NCBI RefSeq assembly: GCF_005239225.2 | Contig: NC_133302.1 | Location: forward strand, 2,232,001 to 2,296,000 | Reading direction: 5' to 3' | Length of the DNA stretch: 64,000 nt | Origin: Populus alba | Lineage: Eukaryota > Streptophyta > Magnoliopsida > Malpighiales > Salicaceae | In this document: in pieces, positions 12,111 through 25,645 of the stretch | Numbering within the stretch: position 1 is the first letter of the stretch | Layout of the letters: each line of letters opens with the position of its first letter | The notes under the pieces: model-generated | What the model was told of the DNA's origin: nothing | The model's input: the letters and a program-made list of their open reading frames with translations, nothing else | The model's database searches: none | Made by a program: the position numbers and the translations under genes

Positions 12111-15100
12111 CTAGTCACTAAAATCTATGCTTCCACTGCAGGAACTGCTGGCATTGCGACTGTGTAATGAAAGGCCCCTCATGTGGCCAGACACAGCAGA
12201 ACCATCAGCCTTCTTTTCCTGAAAAAATTTCTGCCTTTCCATGTGTTTCGCAGGTGGTGGTGGAATTACAACAGGTGCACAATTTGCGTTGGGATCCTGT
12301 GGCTGCTCGGATGGAAGTGGCCGTATAAGTGGACGATTCAGCCTGTCTCCTGGAATTGTCGATCCAAGCAAGCCCAGAGGAAGATGCTCTTCTGAGTTGC
12401 CTTCATCTTCAGGTCTCGCACAAGCCTTCCCCTTTCTTAACCTGCCAAGTTTTGCAAGGACACGGCAATTTGAACCAGGATTAAAACATGCATATAGCAT
12501 AAACTCCTTTCAAAAGTGAATTGAATACTAGCTTGATTCGCATGTGGTTATAACTTGCTCCTCAGATGAAAAACATTACATGTTCAAATGATACAGGTCA
12601 ATTATTTTTCACCAAATACAAGACTAGCCTTGATGACATAAACATACCTTCGGAAAAGCTGTTCAGGCTCCTCCTCTTCCTCTGATTCCACATGATTAAA
12701 ATGATTTGCTGTTGTAGTAGTTCTATCAGAAATGGTAGTCATATCTGAAACTGTAGACCTCCCAGATAGAAGGGAATCATGTCTTGCCAGAACTTTTTGT
12801 AGCTGCTCATTCAATTCAATAGCTTGAGAGACCAACTTTTCATCCCTGGACATGAAAGAGAGGAAGAGAGTCAATTCAAGTGCGATTACAAGACTGGCTA
12901 ATATTCAAATCTGCCAAATTGACCAGAAACCAGCCTTACCTAGAAGTCATCACAAGATGCATTACCCTCTGCTTTTGGAATGAACACTGTTCCACGAGAT
13001 CAAGAGTAAACTCATCCTTCGCTCCCTGAAAGAAAATTGTCATGAAATCCTCACTCATAATTCACCAGTGCAATTCAAGATGAAGAAAGAAAAAAGAAAA
13101 AAAAAAGAATTAAGCAACAAGCAATTTATAAATGTCAACCATCCAAGATTGTTCGTGTGCCATGTACTTCTGTATTATAAGCTATAGCCTTGTCATCAAC
13201 ATGAGTTAACGGCGAAACTTCAGGGGACAGAAAATTTGGCATTGAAGCAAAATAAATGAGGTTCATATACCAGCTTTTTCACTATTAATGACAACAGAAA
13301 AGCCTTGATCCCAAACTAGTTGGGGTGGGCATATTAAATTGTCTACTCGCATCAAATTAGAAATTAACATGGAAAATATTTGTTATGCACAAGAAAAAAA
13401 TAAAGACACTAGATAGTTCAATATCAAGCCTCGAGGGAAAAAAAGGATCTTTTGCATTATCTAGTAGAGGATGTTGAGAATTGAAAACTTCAAGCAGAAT
13501 GCTTGGACATACCATCGTATATAATAATCACACAGTGCAGAAAATTAATGGCTCTCAAAATTCTTGAGAGCCATGGAACTCTCTCTCACTTTTGTGTTTG
13601 AAGGCACAAGCTCACAAAGGAAGTAAAATATGGATGTTGATCCAGTACAAATTGTAGGATCATGAGAGATGAAAATGCAATTGATAGAAATGAGTAGCCG
13701 AAAGTATTGGAAGACTAAATTCAAAATTGCAGGGGAAAAAGGTACCTCAGGATTTTGAGAATCAACAGCATCAAGGACCTCTTTTAAAACCTCCAGAGCA
13801 TTGTTCGCCTTCTGAATAATACTGGGTACAATAAATGCAAGATTAGAAAAGGCTATTCTTTGTGGTAAACAATTAAACCTCCTCTTCTGTGCCTGATTGA
13901 TAGAAACAAGCACCTAGCCTTCCTTAAGATCTGTGCATCATGCAACAAACTCAGCAAAAGATACCTGGATTCAGGAACAACTTGAGGCTCCACTGGTACT
14001 GGATGAGCACCCACCTCATGTCTAGCGGCAGCAAGTTCCCCATTTAATGTATTTTTCTTACTTTCTTGGGTGGCCTGATGATTCGATGGTCTTTCACGAG
14101 GTCTTTGAGGAAATTGCACTCCAGCACACTGGACAAAAATTAAAACAAGCTTAAGCTTACTTTCGGGATTTAAAAAAAAAAATAATAAAAAAACTCCACA
14201 GCAAAAGAGGAAATGATGGCACAGACAAGCTTGTTAGTTTTCAGTAAAGCCTGTCAGCAGTTGAAATTACGTGGACAAAGAAGAAAAAATTGAAATCCAT
14301 CAAATGTCAATGAATCTGCAGCATTTCTAACCTAGCAGTGATTAATTGGCATAGCATGTAATTCTGAAAAGCCACATTTTTCATACATTTACCTACCACC
14401 AAATCATAATATGCAGAATAGTACTGAGGGAACTTTCCAGAAGCACCACCAAGAGCCGTCTGTGTGGCATCTAGAAGAAGAAATATCCTTTCTCTTACAG
14501 GCAACTCTGTCTGCAATACAAGGGGAACAGTGAAGTTTTAGTTACAACTCCTGTAAAATTAGCCAAGAATCAACAAACTTTGAACAAGAAGGGAATGTTC
14601 TACCTTTTTCTTCACTATCTTGACAAGAATGGGTAGAATCCCTGTATCAATCACCTGTCTATGAACCTGTTCCCCAATATTATTCATCAGCATCTCCAAC
14701 AACTGCAAAACAAGAGATAATTAGTGGTCAGCCTATTTATAATGTACCAAGCATATCTACCATACAAAGCAAGAGCATCAACCCACCATCACTGCATATA
14801 ATTGAGTATTGGCATTCTTACTCCCCAAACGTTTTTTAATAGCTTTAACAACATCTCTAGCTTGCCTGCAGATTAGAATCAACAAATCCATTTTATGAAT
14901 TTATCAAGGATGACAAGGAAGCAAATGAAGAACCAGAGTTCAAACTAACAGCTTGCTTTATCCTATTCAGTATCTAGCAGTTCATATACTGAGATTCTAA
15001 AAATAACATCTTAAGAGCAAGTCTTTGAACAAGATCATATTTAACAGTAGAGGTCATTCCCTAAACATGATTTACCACTACAAAATCATTTAAAATAACT

Positions 15101-15276
15101 AAAACACTGAAGAAACAAGTACATAGTTCCCCATGAATGTCTTTTTAAGTATTTAATGCAGGCAATATGATATACCTTTCATCACGTGCAACTAATTCAC
15201 AGATTTCAATATTTTTGGTCCAATCTACTTCAGTCAGTTTATCACTGGTTGCAGAACTGACAAGTTCAGCTGCCAT
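12111..15276 (-). CDS. TOM1-like (TOL) protein, VHS and GAT domains
   Basis: Ubiquitin-binding adaptor that in plants acts like ESCRT-0, sorting ubiquitinated membrane cargo at endosomes. Nine coding exons: 15176-15276, 14787-14865, 14604-14702, 14397-14510, 13965-14128, 13746-13821, 12940-13025, 12648-12845 and 12111-12441. All are in phase and give 415 residues. The start is the ATG at 15276, opening [14 protein letters not shown], the standard VHS beginning. VHS (about 1-135) includes [20 protein letters not shown] and [19 protein letters not shown] polar linker follows, then GAT (about 186-270) with [13 protein letters not shown] and [16 protein letters not shown]. The C-terminus has an acidic EEEEPEQ stretch and a Pro/Ser-rich tail. 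A 5'-UTR intron lies upstream. Closest in size to the short TOL1/TOL2 type (inference). Confidence 0.94.
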
Positions 15277-17150
15277 CTGCTTATTCTGGAATTCAAAATA
15301 TAAAGAAGAGTAAGAGATTGGAGACATTCTTGTGCCATATGGTCTATAAGCCAGGAGGAAACTAAATGAAACAAATGAAAAGAGGATCAAGAATTTACAA
15401 CAAGAAATTACAAATAAGATTATAAATCACAGCCCAAATTCACATATAATCCCCACCCCCCACCCCCCACCCCCCTCCCTCATTACAATGTTGCTAGCAA
15501 TTCACCATCAACTCACTTCATGTTCGTGACTCTAACAAGCCAGATTACTCATTTTGCCTGTGATCACATCACAACACCAGCATATAACATTTCTAAAACC
15601 AAAAGACAATAATAGAATTTTAGGATAGCAACAGAAGCCCTACAGTGCTCAATGACCAAACAATAGATAAGATCAACTCAGAGAGAGGGAACATCAGGGA
15701 AGACATCAACCATAAAACTAGAATAATTTGAATGGAAAGTAGGGAAACATCTGGTCTTTACATTGTAAAATCCAAATGCAAATAAAGGGAAAACGTTTAG
15801 ATGGTGCCAGGCCAGCTATAACGTCAGCCGATAAAGACACAAGGGATTCATAAAATGGCCTTGATCAAAATGAGAATGCTATGGTGGAAAATTTAGCAGT
15901 GTAACTGATAGAATAAGAGAATTAATGGACTGGTATTAAGAAAAATTCGATGGAAAGACTTTTAAGATGGTTCAATCATATGCAACTAGAACCTTTAAAC
16001 AAATGTAATTGAGTAGAAGAACAAAAAGGGTGAGAGGTATAACACAGGTCGACATTCAAATGAAGATTTGTTTTTAAGCATCCATATGATTTTTTTGCAG
16101 AAATGTCAAAAGCATTTAGACTTACTTTCCCTCACAAAAAGCCAGAAATAAATCAAATGACCGTCTTTAATGTCCAGCAAAAACCTTGAAATTGCGAGAG
16201 CATCATTTGCTATTCTGCAGGCAACAAAATAAAGCATAAATTAACCACAAACCTACTCAAAGACAAAAGATTTCGGACTCTTTCGAATTGCAGACCTTGC
16301 ACGGACAGTGATTATGCACTCTAAACCTAATAATGAAGTTTACTTCATAGTTCTTTTGGTTCCTTCTGAATCATAAGAAACATATTACATTCTCAATTTT
16401 AATGTAATAAACTCATAACCATAGAAGTTTTTATAATCTGAACTTTTGTGCAAATGGGGCACCAAACAAAACATGAGATTAGAAAAGAAAAACATTGTGC
16501 AGACAGCCAAAGGACAAACTTTACCACACCAGAGGCAACAAAACAAATTAAAAGTACACCAATCTGCTCCAAGATTCAAGCTTTCAGTTACTATTTACAT
16601 TCCTTCCTTCTCACAGCACCCAAACAGAAACTGTACTGTCAAATCATCTCTAGATCTCAATCAAACATCCAAAAAAGAAAAGGACAAACACAACCCAATT
16701 AATAAAATAATATATCTAAACACTCCTGACAATGAAAGGATCAATACTTGATCCTAAACCCAGTAAACCCCACAACCCAAGTAACAGTTCCAAATCTTAA
16801 AACACACAGAACCACAAGAACAAGAAGAAAAAGACAACATACCTGTAAGAAAAACTGCAACGAATAAAGAGAAAATGATGAGGAAATCAATGAAGAGTTT
16901 ATAAACCCTGAAAAGCTTCAACATTTCAAAGAACCAATATCAAGTTAATGAAGAAGGAAAGATCAGATTGAAGCCTTTCTTATTTTTTTAGCAGGGATGT
17001 AACTGGCTTTTTCTTTATCTGGGGTGTTCTCTTTTCTTCTTCTTTTTAGCTTTTGCTTTTGTTTCTCTTATCTTTCGCTAAAATCTATAATACAGTTACC
17101 TGTACAAGAAACAGAAAGGATCTAAATTAATATCACTACTGCTTGTTAAA
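15277..17150 (-). other. 5' UTR and long 5'-UTR intron of the TOM1-like gene
   Basis: Nine UTR bases (15277-15285) follow a good acceptor (TTTTGAATTCCAG). The matching donor (CTTACAG|GTATGT) sits at 16841-16842, so most of the 5' UTR lies from 16843 to about 17150, with an intron of about 1.55 kb between. The open frames at 16385-16751 fall inside this intron and match nothing I recognise. The exact transcription start is not visible. Confidence 0.6.
15451..15480 (-). promoter_or_regulatory. G-rich tract, candidate G-quadruplex
   Basis: The plus strand is almost pure C with single A's (CCCCACCCCCCACCCCCCAC and on). The sense strand of the TOM1-like transcript therefore carries four runs of at least four G separated by single T's, a textbook quadruplex pattern, inside the 5'-UTR intron. 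Confidence 0.5.
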
Positions 17151-20100
17151 GTTTTAGGAAGGCTGCTGCCTAGAAATAAAAGAGAAAAAGCTTAAAGCTT
17201 TCCTTGTAAGGTGATGATGGAGGCAACTATAACGTCACCTGTATGTGACCTTAAAATGACATTTTGTGGGATTTGTCCTGCCAGGTGTATATGTGTTACA
17301 AGGAAAAGGAGGATTTTTTCCTTTAAAAAAATGGTTTGCAGAAGCTAAAAAACAATTCCTAGCATCCGTTTGTTTTTAGTTTTAACTTGCTTTTTTATAA
17401 AAATAAGTTGTAATAATTTAAAAACAACCACAAATTCTTAATCATATTCAAACTCAAGTTATAGCTTGAGTGAATTGATCTAGCTAATAAAAAAAATTAA
17501 AAAAAATATTATTAATCATATTCAATTTCAACTTTTATACGAAATAATAATAATTAAAATTCTTATCCTACGAGCCAATGTAAATTTGATAGGAAATAAT
17601 AATAAATAAAATTCTTATAAATAATTTAATTTTAAAATAAATAGAATGTCTTTGAACAAATATAATAAATAAATTTAGCTCCGTCACATTAATGTAAAAA
17701 TACTCTTAAGTGCATGTAATAATGCAATGATAAAATTTAACATCTTTTTATATAAAAAATAACTTCAAATATACTTTAAAAAATTAGCTGGATCAAATAA
17801 AATAAACACTCAGAGGATAGACCAAAAGAATGCTTGAAGGATGAAAACAAAAAACAAGCCAGCAATAATTAAAATTACAGAGCCATGTGGCTAGGAAAAG
17901 GTTTGTCTTAATGAGGAAGGTTCTTTGAAAAGATTTTATATATATATATATATATATATAGGTGACCTAGGCTAGGGCAAGTTATCAAAACCCATATGCA
18001 GACACAGATCAGAGGTGATGCAATGGCAAGAGAAATGGGCGAGTGTGAGAGACATAGTTTACTCTCAAGCGTGCTGGCAAAGTGTAATAATTAATTGCAA
18101 AAGGAAAGGCAGAGAAGGAGAGGTGGGGGGAGACAGAGTGTTCAGACCTGGCAATGGCAAGTGCTTGCCATTTGCTGTGCTGGACATTTTGATTCCTTTG
18201 ATTCCATTACCATTTCTTGAGCTTTCCTTTAAAGACAAGACTTCACTTGGATTTTGTTTGCCTGTGCTGTGATCTTTGCACCTTTGGAGCTTCTTGTACT
18301 TTCATCCATGGAGACACCGACATGGGTTCACAAAATTAGTAATAAATCAAAGTCCTTCAACATGAGGTTCTGTGATCCTTGAGGTCTGTGGCATTCAACT
18401 GATTGCAGCATCTTTTATCATAATTATCAGACTTGATTGATTAGGGTATCATATATGTTGTTTTGCACTGCCGTTGAATTGTTATTTTTATTAAATTTTG
18501 ATTTTTTTTGTTTTAAAGTAATTTTTTAATGTGTTTAAATTATTTTGATGAGATGATGTTAAAAATAAATTTTAAAAAATAAAAAATATATTATTTTAAT
18601 ATATTTTTAAATAAAAAACACTTTAAAAAAATAATATCTATTATACTCTCGAATACCTTAAAGTTTGATTTAGGACTCATGTCTCTAAATTATAGATGAA
18701 TTCAAATTAATTACTTTGATTAAAAACATCATTGTTTTTTTTTAAATATTTTTTTAATTTTAATTTAGTTGGATTTTGCTGAGTTAAATAAATAGTATTA
18801 AAATAGCTTACCAATCTACTAAATCACTTAAGTTTGGCTGCATTAATTTAAAAAACAATTCAATGAAACTCAATCTAGTTATAGATTTTGGATATTGGAT
18901 AACTTCATCACTCATCTAACTATACCAAATTTAATAATTATATTAGTAATGATATTGATGGAGCGTTTTTAAATGTATTTTTGAAATAAATTTAGATAAA
19001 AAAGTATTAAAATTATTTAAAAATAATTGAAAAAATAAATCCTAACACCACTTTAATAATTCATAAGAAAAACTATCATTTTTTTCAAAATACTTTTTAT
19101 TTTATTTTCTTACTTAACTTCTTTAGACGAAATCGATCAAAATATTATTTTTTTTTACTTAACTCAATTGTTTTTTTTAGCAAAAATCGCTTTACCTAAT
19201 CAAATAATGTTATGGGTGGCTCAAACTATTTGAATTTATTACTCCATTAGTTTTTAAAAACAAATTAAAAAAATATAATGCAATAATTAAAATCAAGCTC
19301 AACGAAAGTTCTGCCAGTCAAAATCGGATAGTTTAGATGACTCAAGTAACGTAATATCTTTTTAATACTACTCTAATTTCAAATAATTTCTTAAATTATT
19401 TTTTTTAAAAATTCTAGAAAAACTATTATCTAAGTTGATTTGGATATTTTGATAATTCCTTTTTTATATATATAATAATGCTCATCCAATTTAGAACATG
19501 GATACGAGTCTCTCATGTTGATGAATGAACCGGTAAATATTCAAAAACAAAGCTGCTCATTACAAAAGCGAGTTGAATATTTTCACTCAGCACACAATAT
19601 CAATTTGGTCACAAAACTTTTATCCAATTTTTTTTTTTTAATAAATTGTTGAATATCAAGACACAATGATCATTACTTGTATCAAAATACAATGAACCAA
19701 AACCCCACACTTTGAATATGGACCCTTCCTTTTTTATTCTTTAAAAATCCGGGTTATCAAAAAAAAAAAAAAAAAATTAAAAAAAAATCGCACACTTGCT
19801 TTTATGTCACATTCCACATAGTTTCACCTAAAAAGATACATTTCTATGGATCATTTTTTACATGTCTACCATTTATGGATCATTTTACATTTTTAGAGAT
19901 TATTCTAAACAAAAAAAAATAAAAATAAGTCTTAATTACTAGATTATCAAGTCAATTTATGAATCACCAAATTAACATAGTTTAATAATTTTTTATTATT
20001 AGTTTTGTTTCTTAGAAAAAAAATCTATATATTAGTGTCATTAATTTAATCTTGAGTTATATAAATACCATTGTTTTAATTTTTTTTTAATAAAATCATC

Positions 20101-20754
20101 ATAATGTAAATCAACAAATCCAAGTTATTGGATGCAATTATTAATTCATGATTAAAATTAAAAATTTCGTTCTTATTTTTCTTATTCATTACTCACTTGT
20201 CCGCCATTGAAAACACCCCTTTCCTTTCTACGTGCATTTTTTGAGTATGTTGATTATTGAAATTGAAATTGAAATTCAAGAAACCCTAAATTCATTTCTT
20301 AGTTCAAGATCCTTTATTATAGGTAATTTTAATTTTATAATTATATTATAGGTTGAGCACAACATTTTTAAGGACCCGTTGAATTATTAAAAATTTATCT
20401 AGATGAACCAGATTTATATCAGACTCGTTTTTTTTTTTAATTCAACTTAAAACTTGATTAAAAAAATTGTGAATTTCTTGGATTAACATGCCTGGTTTAG
20501 CAATTATAAAATATTATTTAAAACAGAGACATAGATATATTATAATACACTAATTAATCAATGTATGGAGCCATAATTTGGAATTTTGGATAAAGTTAAA
20601 TCAAGATGACCTGGCAGAAAAATCCAACATCAAGCTGACTCAGCTAGTTGACCTAATCTCTAGCAAGTTACGTCATAGTACAGTGTGTGCAAACTCTGTT
20701 TCCTTATTTCACTTCTCCAAAACTTCAAAAATTTGCTGTCACTCGATTCAAGAA
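17151..20754. other. AT-rich intergenic region
   Basis: Divergent spacer between the TOM1-like gene (-) and the dehydrogenase gene (+). It holds a (TA)n microsatellite at 17938-17960, a GC-richer island at 18000-18310 with an 85-codon frame of no recognised family, a MITE-like repeat at 18500-18655, and long A/T runs. The final 200 bp is the dehydrogenase 5' UTR; the open frame there extends upstream of the chosen ATG. Confidence 0.6.
18500..18655. repeat. MITE-like AT-rich repeat copy
   Basis: Same type of core ('gttttaaagtaattttttaatgtg' region, then 'attattttaatatatttttaa', then AAAACACTTTAAAAA) as the elements near 8928, 53375 and 61140. Ends not defined. Confidence 0.4.
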
Positions 20755-23700
20755 ATGGGTTTATCTCATCTGATCCAGAGATCAATCACCAAGAAACTAT
20801 TCTCTTCAAAACCCTCAAATATACTACCTTCTTCTTGGTTTCTAACTGATACTACTGGTAAGTCTTTCTACCATAGTGGTGGTTCTAATGGCGCCAAGAT
20901 CAATTCTTTTGATGATACTGACAGTTTGAAGATCTCAAAGAGCTCATACCATGTTAGCTCTGGTGGGTTTATGCGTGGAGTTGTTTTCTGGGAGCCCAAT
21001 AAGCCTGTAACCATCGAGGAGTTTCAAATGCCTCGTCCAAAAGCTGGAGAAGTACTTATTAAGACTAAAGGTGAAATTTTTGATCAGCTGTCAAACACCC
21101 TCTGATTCCTTGTTTATGGTAATTTTTGTGGATTTTTTCTTGTTTTTGGGGTCAATATATGGCTTTTTTGGTTGTAGCTTGCGGGGTTTGTCACTCTGAT
21201 CTTCATGTTATAAAGGGTGAAATTCCATTTGCTAGTCCTTGTGCTATTGGTCATGAGATCACTGGAGAAGTTGTGGAACATGGGGAGCTGACAGATAGAA
21301 AAACTATTGAAAGGTACATGGATTAGTATAAGGTGAAATCAAGTCTTCTTTCGTAATGATTTTGTGTGATTCTTTTCAAATAGTTTGAAAAATATTGTAT
21401 CCTTGAGTGGAAAATGGGTTCTTTATCATGCAGGGAGATGGTAGTAATGGGAATTATGAATTTTTAGTTCTTGATTTTCAGATTTCCAGTCGGCTCTCGT
21501 GTTGTTGGAGCTTTTATCATGCCTTGTGGTAACTGTTTCTACTGTTCCAAGGTGACATTTCTTTGAGATATAATATTGTTGTGTGTGTAGCTTCATATTA
21601 TGTCTTCACTAGGGATATTGGAAATGCAGCAAAAAGTATAAAATGTGGTAAGAAGATACTGATATGATAAATTTCTGATTTGGGAAACAGGGCCATGATG
21701 ATTTATGTGAGGATTTTTTTGCTTATAATCGATCAAAAGGAACTCTTTATGATGGTGAAACCCGACTATTCCTCCGTAATAGTGGTAATGAACTCTTGTT
21801 TTTTAATTTTACTTTCTTTTAGTTAAAGCTGAAAAACTGCCCGCGATTTTGTTTCGATAAAAAAAGCTTGCAACTTGTTGTAATGCTCTAAACTCAACTT
21901 TCATATCCCTACAATATGCGAACTCCACAATCAAGTCTCTATACTTTATTCCCCGGAAACATAAAAGAAGAAATGCAACATAATGTTAGTTTGAGCACAT
22001 CGACTTGAACTAGTCAACTGTACTGCCAGTTCAATGAGCCCGGATGCGATGATGGGCACCCCATTTCTTATTGCTGTGTAGTTGTCTGCAATTGAGTGGT
22101 GGACAGTGTAATTCTAGTGTTTGACTGTTTGATATGCTTTCTTTTATCTCCATACCAAGCAGTGCTTAGCATTTCCAGTCTAAATAAATTTTGGTATTTT
22201 TAATTGTGATTCTGCTTTCATTTGGATTTCATGCTTCACTTGCATTTGACGCATTGCTGGTCTGTCCTCTTTTCTTATATGAATTTGGACATAATTCTTT
22301 TCAGGATGACTATATGTTGGCATGAAATGACTAATTGACAGAATGCACTCTCTCTATCTCTCTGCACAAACAGACACACACACACATTTCTGTGTTTGTG
22401 TGAGTTTGGATTAACTGGATCTACACTTGAGTACTGTTGTGCTAGCAAAATCATGCATTTCTGGTGTTAATAATTTCCCTATCTATTGTCTGTTGCTTTA
22501 TAAATTTGTCTTGTTGAAATTCTCTTTAATGGTCTTTGGGGAAGAGTTTTCTTGATTACTTTTGTAATATAGACATTATTATTGGATTACTAAAGAAATG
22601 TTATATAATTCTAGGAAAGCCGGTTTTCATGTACAGCATGGGAGGCCTTGCTGAATACTGTGTTGTTCCAGCACATGCATTAACTATATTACCGAACTCA
22701 TTGCCATACACGGAGTCTGCAATTTTAGGATGTGCAGTATTTACTGCTTATGGTGCTATGGCACATGCTGCTCAAGTGCGTCCTGGGGATTCTGTTGCTG
22801 TGATTGGAGTTGGTGGTGTAGGGTCAAGGTGACAAATAATTTACATCAGTACCACAGACATTGCATCCATAGCATGCATGTGAAGACATACATTCCTATA
22901 TATATATATATATATATATATAGGTCCCAGCTTTTCACTCATGTGCTTCACGGGTGTGGATGTATGTGCTTATAAATGTGATAAAATGCGGGGAGAAGAC
23001 ACAAGTAACAATGAAGCACAAGGTGCTTTCAACAACTTGCAGGGTCATTTGATGTCAGTCTAACAAGCAGCTTAGCGAATTTCATTCTGTTTGTTAGAAG
23101 CAGGGGAAATTATTTGATTGTCATGCAAAATTTGTTCATAGTGATGGCCTATAAATTTTTACATATTCATTACAACACTTCTCATGCATCGTAAAGTTTC
23201 TATTTCCTTTCCTTTTCTTATTTGTTTTGTATTTTTGAGTCCAGAGAAGGGCTGCATTGGCCTTTCCTGAACAGTGCTAATAGTCACACACATAATTCTA
23301 GACTTCTAGGTTTTAAACTTCATGAATATGTGAACAATGGAAGGTCCCCAATTTAATGACAAAAATAGATGTACAGGGGTTTGATGCGACTTTGCTTATC
23401 CAACTAGTGAACCCATAAAAATGAGAAACATTGCATCACCATGACAATAATCATAAGAATAAAACATTAGCAGAAATTCAGGTTGTTGATGTTTTTTCTG
23501 AATTATTTATTTTGTCAAAATTAAAGTCATAGTCACTCACAGTGTTTTGTTACTCTATTTTAATGAACTCTTGCATAATCATGACTAAGACAAAATGCTT
23601 CAGTTGTTTGCAGATAGCAAGGGCATTTGGTGCTTCTGATATTATTGCTGTGGATGTTCAGGATGAAAAACTTCAGAAAGCTAAAACATTTGGTGCCACT

Positions 23701-24840
23701 GCCACTATAAATTCAAAGATAGAAGATCCTATTGAAAGGATAAAGGTGTGTACTTCGTCCTTTAGTTTTTAGTTAAATGAGATGCAGAAGTTCCCAACTC
23801 ATGATGAAAGTGTCACTACCAAACCTTTTTGGCTCTATCGTGGTGAGTAAAGGATATAGAAGTTTATCATTTCATGCTTTCTTCATAACCCCAATGCACT
23901 GTATAGTTCTTTGACGTGCTTATGATACCGAGGGTCAGCTATAATCTCAGTTTTCAGTTTTTGTTTGCTTTTTTGTTGTGCCGAGTTGTGGCGTTCAAGT
24001 ATTTATGGAGAATCCAGTCTTTTGATAGCATGTTGCCACTGGTCATGCATTTGTAAATAGATTAAGAAACATTCTTATGCTTTTCTTTCATATTTTGAAT
24101 TTTAATTATGTTGTGTGTATGTTTGCCAGGAAATAACTGGAGGAAGAGGTGTGGACATTGCTGTGGAAGCCTTGGGCAAACCACTGACATTTTCACAGTG
24201 CACACAGAGTGTAAGAGATGGAGGAAAAGCTGTGATGATTGGACTTGCACAGGCTGGTGCTATAGGGGAGATAGATATCAATCGTTTGGTCCGTCGAAAG
24301 GTGGGTGTTTATCAATGGGTGTCATATGTTTACTTGTGCATTTTTGGTCAATGTCTTGGAGGAAATTTTTTTCAATAAACCAACTCATCTCTGTCAATGT
24401 ATCTATGCTATAACATCAACCAATCTTGTCCATGTATCTATGCTTTTAATTTGGAATTCCCTTTTAAGATGGACGAATCTTACAGGTAAAATATATTGTA
24501 ATTAGTTGATCCCTGTTACATAGCAAAATGTGAAGTTATGAAAAAATATTTTCATTGCCATTCCCTTGAGTAAATGGCATCCTTAGCACATTTATACTAT
24601 TTTCTGGAATATTCGAATATCTTGACTCCTTTTTAACTCCTGGAACAGGTTCAAGTAATCGGCTCTTATGGAGGAAGGGCAAGGCAGGATCTTCCTAAGT
24701 TGGTCAAACTTGCAGAATCAGGTATATTCAATCTTACTGATGCTGTTACGAGAAAATATGGTTTTGAGGAGGCTGGCAAAGCATTCCAGGATCTCAACCA
24801 GGGAAAAATTGTCAGTAGAGCTGTTGTTGAGATAATGTAG
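20755..24840 (+). CDS. Zinc-binding alcohol dehydrogenase-like protein (MDR family), probably organellar
   Basis: Medium-chain dehydrogenase/reductase using zinc and NAD(P)(H). Eight exons: 20755-21070, 21178-21313, 21482-21551, 21691-21784, 22615-22828, 23604-23745, 24130-24300 and 24649-24840, all in phase, giving 444 residues. About the first 70 residues (MGLSHLIQRSITKKLFSSKP...) are basic and Ser-rich, like a mitochondrial or plastid transit peptide. The catalytic zinc site has CGVCHSDLH and GHE. The structural zinc loop is CGNCFYCSKGHDDLC. The Rossmann turn is GVGGVG, followed by DIIAVDV. The start was chosen as the first ATG giving a transit-like peptide; the frame is open for 59 more codons upstream. 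It resembles the Arabidopsis At5g63620 type (from memory). The true substrate is unknown. Confidence 0.93.
22901..22922. repeat. (TA)n microsatellite in dehydrogenase intron 5
   Basis: About eleven TA units directly after 'cattcc' within the intron between exons 5 and 6. Confidence 0.85.
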
Positions 24841-25400
24841 TTGTTTTATTTCACTGGTGCGCCAGCTGCACACCTAGAATAGAGGCTTCTCTATATTGAG
24901 AAGAATCTGTCTAGCATAGTATATCATAGTTCTTGACACTTTTTGTCACTGGAATGCTGTATTACAATCCTCTTTCAGTCACTTCAATAAAATCCATTTT
25001 CTGTTCATTTTTTAGTAGCCTTTCATCATGGCTAGCAAAAACTGTGATTCTCTCTTAATTATCTCTCGTTTGAAGTGATTCTGAGGGCAAGCATTGATAG
25101 TCATTCTTGGGGCACCATAAAATTTTGAGGATATGGAAGTGTTGAAATTTACTGAAAGTTTGATAGCAAAAGTAGAAAAGACTGTATTCTTAACGTACAA
25201 GACTGTATGCGTGTCTAGTTCTTACCAGATGCTTGCTGAGTAGTCATGAAACCAGATTTTATTGCATTTGCCAAGATGGTAGGTGACATTTCACGAATAA
25301 TTTCCCTTTCCCATGTCTTTCATAAAACGTTGCGAATTCGTTCAAAGGCTGAAAAGACAACTCAAAAGAATAGGCACCAGCGCCTATGAATCACGGCACT
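24841..25400. other. 3' flank of the dehydrogenase gene
   Basis: Begins with the 3' UTR; an AATAAA-type signal lies near 24985 (TTCAATAAAATCC). No gene was recognised in the remainder. Confidence 0.55.
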
Positions 25401-25409
25401 GATCCAACT

Positions 25410-25645
25410 GAGTGGGTGTAGGTTTTCTGGCTAATGTTGAAGCAATATGTTTGAACATAATCTCAGGTATAATTATTGTATTATTAGTACTGTATTTTTT
25501 ATATTATAGTCCATTAATAACATCAACTATAAGATTAGTTTACAGTAATTTCTTCTTTTTCTCTCAAGCTAAATCTCCGTTCCTTTCAAGCTAATTCTCT
25601 TCATTGCTCTATTATGGTATATTATGGTATTAGAGCCTATTGTAA
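25410..25645 (+). repeat. LTR-retrotransposon remnant with primer-binding-site-like end
   Basis: An AT-rich LTR-like stretch ends in TATTATGGTATTAGAGCC. This resembles the initiator-Met-tRNA primer site (TGGTATCAGAGC) that follows the 5' LTR of plant Copia elements. 'ATTATGGTAT' is present twice in a row. No coding region follows in this orientation. Confidence 0.4.

Noticed and set aside
12183..12519. Plus-strand frames opposite the last TOM1-like exon
   Set aside because: Antisense shadows of a well-supported minus-strand exon; no family resemblance.
16385..16751. Overlapping short frames in both strands
   Set aside because: They fall within the 5'-UTR intron of the TOM1-like gene and show no homology pattern.
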